Shown piece after piece: positions 6,592 to 13,110 of a stretch of DNA of 16,567 bases. The notes under the pieces were generated by a model, which made no database searches, was not told where the DNA came from, and saw nothing but the letters and a program-made list of their open reading frames with translations. Numbering within the stretch: the first letter of the stretch is position 1; the number at the start of each line of letters is the position of its first letter. The stretch is from contig WGSL01000045.1 of the NCBI GenBank assembly GCA_014871665.1, forward strand, positions 1 to 16,567, given 5' to 3'. Source of the stretch: Collinsella sp. Its GTDB lineage: Bacteria; Actinomycetota; Coriobacteriia; Coriobacteriales; Coriobacteriaceae. The position numbers and the translations under genes were made by a program.

Positions 6592-6611
6592 GTCGGGGTG
6601 AGGGCCCCGAC
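6592..6611 (+). promoter_or_regulatory. GC-rich hairpin in the molybdoenzyme leader
   Basis: GTCGGGG (6592-6598) and CCCCGAC (6605-6611) form a perfect seven-base stem with a six-base loop, 35 bases before the start codon. There is no T-run after it. It may stabilise the message, gate translation or be a regulator site. Confidence 0.4.
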
Positions 6612-6646
6612 ATTGTGAAGAGAAGCCTAGGAGAGAGGAACTCACA

Positions 6647-9310
6647 ATGAGCGAGAAGGTTTCCATGTTGGGCGTCCCCAACAACACGGTCGATGAGAAC
6701 GGCATCCGCTGGCGCAGGACCCGTTGCTTCATGTGCCACATGAACTGCGGTGTCTGGTGCGGTGTCGACACCAAGACCGGCCGCCTGGTAGAGATGCGCC
6801 CTAACGAAGAGGAGGGCTCCGTTCTCTGCAACCGCCTCGGCAACAAGGGCGAAAAAGCAATCAAGTTCCACTACCATCCCAAGCGCATCAACCACTGCAT
6901 GAAGCGCGTTGGCGAGAAGGGCGAGGACAAGTGGGAAGAGATCTCCTGGGAACAGGCGATTGACGAGATTTCCACCAAGCTCATGGCGCTTAAGGAGAAG
7001 TACGGCGCCAAGACCCTGTTCTCCTCCGAGGGCACGTACCGCTCCGATCACCTGTGGGCACGCACGCGCTTCTTCAATCTCTTTGGCAACCCCGGCAACG
7101 TTGTTGACCCTGGCACTATCTGCTGGTGCTGGAACTATTCCTTGAACATGGCTATGGTTGGTTGGCCCGTCGAGGCAATCATGCCCGTCTCCCCCTCTTA
7201 TACCGGCACAATCGTCAACTGGGGCAAGCGCTGGTCTGAAGCCTACGCTCCCGAGGGTCCGCTGTGGCGCACCATGCGCGGCCGCATCGAAGTCAACCAG
7301 GACAACCCCGCCCAATACATCAACATCGACACCACCTGCATCGACGGCTCCGCAACTGCAGACATCTGGCTGCAGCCCTATCCCGGCACTGACTGCGCAA
7401 TCTCCTTCGCATGGCTCAACGTCATCTTCGAGGAGAAGCTGTGGGATGACAAGTTCGTTCGCTACTGGTCCAACGCCCCCTTCCTGGTCCGCAAGGACAC
7501 TGGCAAGCTTGTGCGCCTCGACGAGTTCAACGGCGGCAAGCACGAGGATTTCCTTGCAATCAACGAGATTAGCGGCCAGCCTGTGACCTGGTGCTCCGAC
7601 GAGAACCGCTACTACGAGGATTGCGAGGTCACCCCGGCCCTGCAGGGCACCTTCAAGATCAAGATGGCCGATGGCTCCGAGGTCGAGTGCTGGACTGCCT
7701 TCGACGCCATCGAGGACCGTTTCAAGGACTGGACGCCCGAGCGCGCCTCCAAGATCTCCAACGTCCCCGCTCGCAAGATCCGCGAGGCAGCACGCCTGTA
7801 CGCAACCAACGGTCCTGCATTCATCGGCTGGGGCCTGGGCGGCGGCGACCAGCACGGCATCAACGCATCCCAGTTTGGCATTGCCAAGACCATGGCACGC
7901 ATCCTCACCGGCAACATCGACAACCCCGGCGGCGAGTACGTCGGTCAGCCGGCTGACCCGGACGACAAGGAGAAGCTGTTCCCCGTCCGCGACTCTGAGC
8001 TCGAGCTTTCAGATCTCCTCACCCCCGAGATTCAGAAGGACTACATCGGCAACGAGCGGTTCCGCGTCATGTCCTGGCATGGCTTCAAGGCGATCGACAA
8101 GTGCTACCGCAAGATGTTCGGCCTGAACCGCCCGATGTTGCACCAGATGCTGTGCAGCCCGTCCCTGATGTGGAAGGCAATTCTGGAGAAGGACCCCTAC
8201 CCCGTCACCGCCTGCATCTGCTGGTCCTCCAACCCGCTGGCCTGGGCGCCGAACACCAAGCGCGTCTACAAGGCCCTCAAGGCCCTCGAGCTCCTCGTCG
8301 TCGTCGACTACTGGAAGACCCCGACTGCAGCTCTCGCCGACTACATCATCCCTGCAGCCGACTGGATGGAGCGCCCCTGCTGCACCACCTCTGAGGACTC
8401 CAACGACTTCATCGTTACCGGAGACCGCGGCGTCGAGCCCCTCTACGACCGCCACATGGACTTCGACTTCTTCAGGGCACTCGGCATCGCATGCGGCCAG
8501 AAGGAGTACTGGCCCTGGGAGACCTACGAGGACCTCATCGAATACCGCCTCGAGCGCGTGCCCGACATGAATCGCGAGAAGGCGACAAACCTCGGCAACT
8601 ACTTCCCCTACGGCACGGACTTCTACAAGTACGCAAAGCCCCTTGCCAACGGTCAGCTGCGCGGCTTCGCAACTCCCTCCCGCAAGGCCGAGATTTTCTC
8701 CTCCGTCCTCGAGGAGCTCGGCTATGATCCCATTCCCGTCTACACCGAGCCCGAGACTCCGCTGGGCAACCCCGAGCTGGCCAAGGAGTACCCGCTGCGC
8801 CTGACCACCTCCGGCCGCATCAGCCCGCTGTACCACTCCGAGATGCGCACGCCCGGTCACGGCACTCGCTCAGTCGTCCCCTGGCCAATGACTTGGATGC
8901 ACATCAACGATGCTCGTAAGCTGCACATTCGCGAGGGGGACTGGATCTGGATCGAGACGCGCATGGGACGCATCCGCCAGAAGGCTCATGTGGGCTGGGA
9001 CGTCCCCGAGGGCATGGTTCAGGTTCCGCCTTCATGGTGGTACCCGGAGCTTCCCGCCGAGGAGCCGTGGAGCCAAGGCGTGTTCGATTGCGCTGCAAAT
9101 GTGCTCATCGACGACGACCCCGAGCTCGCCGACAAGATGACCGCAACTTGGAACGCACGCGGCCTGCTGTGCAAGGTCTACCCCTGCATCGACCCGGCCG
9201 ATCAGTCTGACGAGAACGTGCCCATCGAGTACTACGACAACCCCGATGCCGAGACCGTCTGGGACCGTGCCTACAAGGAGATTGGCTGCTGGGAGCTCAA
9301 CGGCAAGTAA
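6647..9310 (+). CDS. molybdopterin oxidoreductase (DMSO reductase family), cytoplasmic, 887 aa
   Basis: Full-length catalytic subunit holding a bis-molybdopterin Mo or W cofactor. The N-terminal [4Fe-4S] motif is C27-x2-C30-x3-C34-x26-C61. The Mo-ligand neighbourhood is probably around GNVVDPGTICWCWN, with Cys159 and Cys161 as candidate ligands. The C-terminal dinucleotide-binding domain starts near PLRLTTSGRISPLYHSEMRT. No twin-arginine signal or hydrophobic leader precedes the first Cys, so the enzyme should stay in the cytoplasm, unlike classical exported DmsA. AGAGGAA lies upstream of the ATG. A ferredoxin gene and a LuxR-type regulator follow on the same strand. Size and soluble organisation recall Coriobacteria catechol dehydroxylases, acetylene hydratase and pyrogallol transhydroxylase large subunits, but the sequence alone does not fix the substrate. 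Codons are strongly GC-biased. Confidence 0.9.
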   Translation: MSEKVSMLGVPNNTVDENGIRWRRTRCFMCHMNCGVWCGVDTKTGRLVEMRPNEEEGSVLCNRLGNKGEKAIKFHYHPKRINHCMKRVGEKGEDKWEEISWEQAIDEISTKLMALKEKYGAKTLFSSEGTYRSDHLWARTRFFNLFGNPGNVVDPGTICWCWNYSLNMAMVGWPVEAIMPVSPSYTGTIVNWGKRWSEAYAPEGPLWRTMRGRIEVNQDNPAQYINIDTTCIDGSATADIWLQPYPGTDCAISFAWLNVIFEEKLWDDKFVRYWSNAPFLVRKDTGKLVRLDEFNGGKHEDFLAINEISGQPVTWCSDENRYYEDCEVTPALQGTFKIKMADGSEVECWTAFDAIEDRFKDWTPERASKISNVPARKIREAARLYATNGPAFIGWGLGGGDQHGINASQFGIAKTMARILTGNIDNPGGEYVGQPADPDDKEKLFPVRDSELELSDLLTPEIQKDYIGNERFRVMSWHGFKAIDKCYRKMFGLNRPMLHQMLCSPSLMWKAILEKDPYPVTACICWSSNPLAWAPNTKRVYKALKALELLVVVDYWKTPTAALADYIIPAADWMERPCCTTSEDSNDFIVTGDRGVEPLYDRHMDFDFFRALGIACGQKEYWPWETYEDLIEYRLERVPDMNREKATNLGNYFPYGTDFYKYAKPLANGQLRGFATPSRKAEIFSSVLEELGYDPIPVYTEPETPLGNPELAKEYPLRLTTSGRISPLYHSEMRTPGHGTRSVVPWPMTWMHINDARKLHIREGDWIWIETRMGRIRQKAHVGWDVPEGMVQVPPSWWYPELPAEEPWSQGVFDCAANVLIDDDPELADKMTATWNARGLLCKVYPCIDPADQSDENVPIEYYDNPDAETVWDRAYKEIGCWELNGK

Positions 9311-9333
9311 GATCCCAACGTTGTAATTGCCAA

Positions 9334-9362
9334 CCTTATCGATTTTCTTTTCCTAGATAAGG
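9334..9362 (+). other. small hairpin between molybdoenzyme and ferredoxin
   Basis: CCTTATC (9334-9340) and GATAAGG (9356-9362) could pair across a 15-base pyrimidine-rich loop. There is no T-run directly after it. It may protect the 3' end of the molybdoenzyme message, but this is uncertain. Confidence 0.3.
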
Positions 9363-9381
9363 CGGCAGAAATCCCACAAGC

Positions 9382-9414
9382 AGGAGGGGCAGTTGCAGCT
9401 GCCCCTCCTCTTTT
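9382..9414 (+). terminator. rho-independent terminator or attenuator after the molybdoenzyme gene
   Basis: Eleven-base arms AGGAGGGGCAG (9382-9392) and CTGCCCCTCCT (9399-9409) with a six-base loop, followed by CTTTTGC. It separates the molybdoenzyme from the ferredoxin, so the ferredoxin is made by read-through or from a promoter in 9415-9455 that is not visible. Confidence 0.75.
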
Positions 9415-9455
9415 GCGTTTCAAACTTTTCTCGACTAGCACAGATGGAGGCACCT

Positions 9456-9701
9456 ATGGTCTATGGTCCGCCAGCGGGCTTTGTGAGAAACAAGCCCTCT
9501 GTTTACATCGACAGGGACTACTGTATCGGCTGCATGAAGTGCGTGCGCCTTTGCCCGCAAAAGCACGTACTCGAACCCGCCCGCGACGAGCACGGCCCTT
9601 ACTCGCACGTCACAGACCACATGCTTTGCGCCGGATGCGGACTGTGCCTGCAGAACTGCCCCACCCATGCTGTCCGAATCAAGCTGACGTTGCGAGAATA
9701 A
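9456..9701 (+). CDS. small 2x[4Fe-4S] ferredoxin, 81 aa
   Basis: Two classical cluster motifs: C23-x2-C26-x2-C29-x3-C33-P and C58-x2-C61-x2-C64-x3-C68-P, the bacterial-type dicluster ferredoxin pattern. There is no signal peptide, so it is a soluble cytoplasmic electron carrier. The start is set by GGAGG five bases before the ATG at 9456. An upstream in-frame frame beginning at 9393 would start inside the terminator loop and is rejected; an ATG at 9444 has no ribosome site. Its place directly after a cytoplasmic molybdoenzyme that lacks a four-cluster DmsB-like partner suggests it delivers electrons to that enzyme's own [4Fe-4S] cluster. The electron source is unknown. Confidence 0.9.
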   Translation: MVYGPPAGFVRNKPSVYIDRDYCIGCMKCVRLCPQKHVLEPARDEHGPYSHVTDHMLCAGCGLCLQNCPTHAVRIKLTLRE

Positions 9702-9732
9702 CTTCTCAAGAAACTTGAAAACAAGACTAGCG

Positions 9733-9754
9733 GAACATGTGTTCGTGATATGAT
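9733..9754 (+). promoter_or_regulatory. extended -10 promoter and small inverted repeat before the regulator gene
   Basis: TG-A-TATGAT (9746-9754) is an extended -10 element; no good -35 is present, as expected for that class. Just upstream GAACA (9733-9737) and TGTTC (9740-9744) form an inverted repeat with a two-base spacer, covering roughly -28 to -17. It may be an autoregulatory site. The leader to the ATG at 9888 would be about 125 bases. Confidence 0.4.
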
Positions 9755-9887
9755 TCTCGCCAAAGCCGCGCTGGAGCTACAGCATGTCTGGTAGCCGCAG
9801 ATAGGCCGGTCTGCCGAGCATTGGCATAGTGCAACCGGCGACAAGTCGTCTAGCCAGCACAAAGAAGGTTCCACACAAGGAGAGGCA

Positions 9888-11792
9888 ATGGAGAGCACTG
9901 CAGGTCATCCCACAGCAAGCAACATCCCCATTGTTGCCAAATCTATGCCACCGGCGCAGCGTCTCTGGGGCAAGCCAAGAGAGCGCATTATGCACCTGCT
10001 CGACCGCTCTCGACGCCAACGCTTCACGTTCCTTAACGCTCCTGCAGGCTATGGCAAGACAACCGCTCTCGCGGACTGGTTCTACAGCCTCACAAATGCT
10101 GGAGAAAAAGCAGCATGGTTCGCCATCGACCGCCGCGATCGCGACTCGAAGTGCTTCTGGCTCAACTTCCACTATGCAATCTGCACAGCCCTGGGTATCG
10201 ATTTCGTGAAAAGTCTCGGTGCGGTTCAATCCATGGCAAGAAACGAAGCCATCCTCACAATGGCCAACGAGATGAGTCTCAGTGCACGCAAGTGCGGCGG
10301 CTTGTTCATCGTTATAGAAGGGCTTGACGTCATCTACGGCTTCGAGACGCTCGAAGAGCTCCTGACGCTCATGTTGGCGCTCTCTGGAAACGTCCATATC
10401 ATCCTGTCGTCACGTGTCGCCTTCACCAAGCACAGCTTCCCCGGCTTTACCATCCCAGACGTCGCGCTCAATATCGACTACAGCATGCTTGCGCTTACAA
10501 AACAAGAGATGCTCGAATACCTTCTTGACGCCGGAGTCGAGCAAGTGGAGGAGCCGGACTTGAATCTTCTCCATGATAAAACGCAAGGCTGGCCAGCCGG
10601 CACGGCTATCGTCATGGACAGCGTCGATGCGGGTGTGTCATTCAAAGAGGCTGTCGCCAATTTGTCGGGTACCGATCCCCGCCTCAACGAGTTCTTCGAG
10701 TTCGAGGTCTTCTCTGGTTTGTCCCAAGAAGAGAAGGACTTCCTCCTCAAGACGGCATCTCTTGGCATGATCTCCACCAGGGTCGCTGGCTACACGCTTG
10801 GGGATGTCGATGTCGACACCGTGATCAGCAGCCTGCACAGGCGCAACGCGTTCTTCTTCCCCATCGACACAAATTCAGGCGAATATGAGCTCCATCCCCT
10901 GTTCTCGCAGTGGGTCATGAAGAAAGCCCAAATCCTCTCCTCGCACGAGCAGCGCCTGCTAAACGCCCGCGCTTCGCGCTGGTGCCTCAGGAATGGACTG
11001 GCAACCGCTGCCGCCAAGCATAAGATTCTCGCAAGCGAGCGCGAGGACATCTTCAACCTCGTACGCGTCGCCTACCCAAACATGACAACGGCAGAGCTCA
11101 TGAGTATAACCATGTTCCGTCGCAATATCGATATCAAGGAACTCAGCCCTTGTTTTTACCTACTGGCGGCATGGGCCTATGCCTACAGCGCGCAGCTCGA
11201 CGAGCTCGACTTCTGGCTCAAACCCCTGCACGAGCTTCCCGATGAGCTCGTCGACGAGAGGTTGCGCTTATCGCTCGAGGTCATCAAGGTCAAAGAGCTC
11301 TGCCTCGCCAGCAAGTTCGACGACGGCATCGAGAAAGCCCACCAAGTGGAGAGCCGCCTTGCAGGCAAGGACTTCATCCCGCTCAAGGTCATACTCGCCA
11401 ATTGCCATTCGGAAGCCCTCGACCAGCAGGGCAAAATCCAGGAGGGTCTCGAGCGCCACCTGGAATTCGCCTCGTTGACAAGCGACGGGTCTTTCCCCTT
11501 CCTCTCGTCAATCAACAGTTACTCGATGGCGTTCTCGTACTTCGAGCAAGGAAACCTCAAGCACGCCGCTCAAATGTGCCGTCAAATTCAAACGAGCTAT
11601 GCACCGGACTACGTGACCTGCGGTGCCGCATGCTCGCTCGAGGTCTTGATCGATGTTTTGAGCAACAACAACATGGAGCGCGAGCAACGCCTCGCAAAGG
11701 CGATCTCACTCATTTCCAAGCGCAGCAACGTCGATATGTTCCTAGATTGGTGTACCGCCCGAGCCTTGTCTATGTCTCTGCTGGAGACATAG
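9888..11792 (+). CDS. MalT-type LuxR-family regulator, N-terminal part (ATPase plus start of the repeat domain), frameshifted
   Basis: N-terminal 634 residues of a large ATP-dependent transcriptional activator. The P-loop APAGYGKTT lies at residues 51-59 and is followed by the MalT-like AAWFAIDRRDRD and FWLNFHYAI. Walker B is LFIVIEGLDVI (139-149), with Glu where Asp is usual, and a sensor-like HIILSSR follows. A helical TPR-like region comes next. The reading frame runs into TAG at 11790-11792, while the protein-like sequence continues in another frame (LVYVSAGDIDKADAIL, from about 11767) to a LuxR helix-turn-helix ending at 12556. One extra base in the C run near 11763-11765 would restore a single 889-residue protein, the usual size for this class. 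The start is supported by AAGGAG before the ATG. By position it probably controls the upstream molybdoenzyme/ferredoxin genes. Read alone, this part lacks its DNA-binding domain. Confidence 0.85.
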   Translation: MESTAGHPTASNIPIVAKSMPPAQRLWGKPRERIMHLLDRSRRQRFTFLNAPAGYGKTTALADWFYSLTNAGEKAAWFAIDRRDRDSKCFWLNFHYAICTALGIDFVKSLGAVQSMARNEAILTMANEMSLSARKCGGLFIVIEGLDVIYGFETLEELLTLMLALSGNVHIILSSRVAFTKHSFPGFTIPDVALNIDYSMLALTKQEMLEYLLDAGVEQVEEPDLNLLHDKTQGWPAGTAIVMDSVDAGVSFKEAVANLSGTDPRLNEFFEFEVFSGLSQEEKDFLLKTASLGMISTRVAGYTLGDVDVDTVISSLHRRNAFFFPIDTNSGEYELHPLFSQWVMKKAQILSSHEQRLLNARASRWCLRNGLATAAAKHKILASEREDIFNLVRVAYPNMTTAELMSITMFRRNIDIKELSPCFYLLAAWAYAYSAQLDELDFWLKPLHELPDELVDERLRLSLEVIKVKELCLASKFDDGIEKAHQVESRLAGKDFIPLKVILANCHSEALDQQGKIQEGLERHLEFASLTSDGSFPFLSSINSYSMAFSYFEQGNLKHAAQMCRQIQTSYAPDYVTCGAACSLEVLIDVLSNNNMEREQRLAKAISLISKRSNVDMFLDWCTARALSMSLLET

Positions 11793-11821
11793 ACAAGGCA
11801 GACGCCATCCTTAGAGAGGGC

Positions 11822-12556
11822 ATGAGCTTGGTCAAGATGTCATTGAGCTTTATTCCTCGCATGGCTGCTGTACAGCCCTTCCAAAACCACGCGATGCTCA
11901 TGTTGCTCGAAGGGCGTGTGCAAGAGGCCCTCGCCTCATATAGGGAGTTCGACATGCTGGGTCTTGCGATGACGGCGCAGTCCCGTCTCGTGCGCGAGTT
12001 CGTAGAGCTTTCCATCGTCGACGAGGAAGAAAGGGAGAAGCGCCTGCTCGCCCTGCTCGAAACCGCTGACAGCCATGAATGCAACCTCATTGCACAGCTT
12101 CTCATGTTGGAGGTCGCCCTTATCTACTTCGAGCGCGGACAACGCACACGTGCGGTGCGAGAAATCGACCTATGCGTCAGCCGTGCACAGGAAAACGACA
12201 TCGTCGCTATATTTGGCTGGAAAGCCCGCCAGGTGCGCTCTCTGCTGATGGTCTATCTCACCACCGCCAAGCCCAACTACAAGAATCGTCACTTTGCACA
12301 GTCGTTGCTTAGGCAAGATTTCATGCAATTGAGAGAAGGCGAAGAAGACCAGCTGAGTCAAGCTGTGGAACTCACAAGCAAAGAGCTCGAAGTGATCAAG
12401 CTCGCGCTTTCTGGCATGGATCGCAAGGAGATTTCCCAGGAGCTCTGCATAAGCGAGAGCACCGTGAAGTCACATCTCTCGCACATGTACCGCAAGTTTG
12501 GTGTGAAGCGCTACAGCGAGCTTGTAGCACTTGCATCGGAACTCGGCATCTCATAG
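11822..12556 (+). CDS. MalT-type LuxR-family regulator, C-terminal part with the DNA-binding domain, frameshifted
   Basis: Second half of the regulator. Homologous-looking sequence starts near 11767 (VYVSAGDIDKADAIL); the first plausible start in this frame is ATG 11822 (MSLVKMSLSF), 30 bases after the stop of the first part. AGAGAGGG lies close before it, so translational reinitiation is possible and would give 244 residues. Helical repeats run through YREFDMLGLAM and ALIYFERGQRTRAVREI. The last 61 residues are a GerE/LuxR helix-turn-helix: LTSKELEVIKLALSGMDRKE, ISQELCISESTVKSHLSHMY, then KFGVKRYSELVALA. This is an intact DNA-binding domain. Whether the split is a real mutation, a phase-variable state or a sequencing error cannot be told from one sequence. 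Without the ATPase the fragment could act constitutively or dominantly, which is speculation. Confidence 0.75.
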   Translation: MSLVKMSLSFIPRMAAVQPFQNHAMLMLLEGRVQEALASYREFDMLGLAMTAQSRLVREFVELSIVDEEEREKRLLALLETADSHECNLIAQLLMLEVALIYFERGQRTRAVREIDLCVSRAQENDIVAIFGWKARQVRSLLMVYLTTAKPNYKNRHFAQSLLRQDFMQLREGEEDQLSQAVELTSKELEVIKLALSGMDRKEISQELCISESTVKSHLSHMYRKFGVKRYSELVALASELGIS

Positions 12557-12899
12557 AAAGCAAGCATCTATGCAAGCATCCAACCGAGCGCACTTCATAT
12601 AACATTAGCAATCTGGATTTTCGCTAGAAAAAGATTGAGAGAACGCACCCCCTACCCTTTTGTATTGCCGAGGCCTAAGCTTTATCCGTACAGCCTACTA
12701 GCAGCGCGGACTGCGGTGGTGGGCAAGCATGGCGAGGAAAGCGGAATGAGGTCGGTGATTATGGGGCAGGGTCGGAGATTTGCTTCATTGCGATAAGGTT
12801 GCATCCTCCCGTTACGACGACATCCCGAATTGGGCTCCCTTAGAGCCGCTCTGAAGCGCCTGGCCGCCTCATTTCTACCTCACTTGGAGCAATGAGGCA
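12557..12899. other. gene-free stretch after the regulator
   Basis: No supported gene and no clear terminator. Visible items are: a direct repeat GCAAGCATC (12560-12568, 12572-12580); an AT-rich bulged stem CAATCT (12609-12614) with AGATTG (12632-12637), containing TTTTC/GAAAA; a near-repeat GGTCGG(T/A)GATT at 12750-12760 and 12770-12780, spaced 20 bases; and an eight-base inverted repeat GCCTCATT (12866-12873) with AATGAGGC (12891-12898). Confidence 0.4.
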
Positions 12900-13062
12900 A
12901 GTTCGTGGTCAACTGGACGAGTTGTGCGACGTTTTTTCGCCCGATTTTCCCCACCACGATGGCTCAGGGCATCCTCCGAAAGCAAAGCCCCAGGTCAGCT
13001 TAAAGCGAGTTGGATTATTCTGAGAAATGGCAGCGCACAACTTGCTCAGTTGACCACGAACT
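12900..13062. repeat. intergenic element with 29-bp imperfect inverted arms
   Basis: The left arm 12900-12928 and right arm 13034-13062 match in inverted orientation at 26 of 29 bases. A 16-base block AGTTCGTGGTCAACTG and a 9-base block AGTTGTGCG are separated by a variable 4-base segment. The 105-base interior carries a T-run and CCGATTTTC (12941-12949). The words GTTGTGCG and CCGATTTTC are shared with the element at 5012-5134. With no coding capacity, it fits a small non-autonomous or palindromic repeat of the genome. It could also affect mRNA ends of the two genes converging on it. Confidence 0.65.
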
Positions 13063-13090
13063 CGGGGTTGTGCTCCCTGGAGCCGGTAGT

Positions 13091-13110
13091 GCTCCCCTAC
13101 GCTCCCCTAC
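13091..13110. repeat. tandem duplication of GCTCCCCTAC at the 3' end of the radical SAM gene
   Basis: Two exact 10-base units, 13091-13100 and 13101-13110. The stop codon of the radical SAM gene (complement of 13107-13109) lies in the second unit, so the duplication does not change the protein. Confidence 0.6.

Noticed and set aside
6551..7855. 434-aa minus-strand open frame opposite the molybdoenzyme
   Set aside because: Val/Ala/Asp/Leu-rich shadow of a GC-rich gene; the plus-strand frame carries all the domain motifs.
9393..9455. Longer N-terminus for the ferredoxin
   Set aside because: It would start in the terminator loop. The ATG at 9456 has GGAGG at the right distance and the extra residues are not ferredoxin-like.
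11402..11766. N-terminal part of the 384-aa frame overlapping the first regulator half
   Set aside because: Out-of-frame translation of the intact ATPase/TPR coding sequence; only the part after about 11767 continues the regulator.
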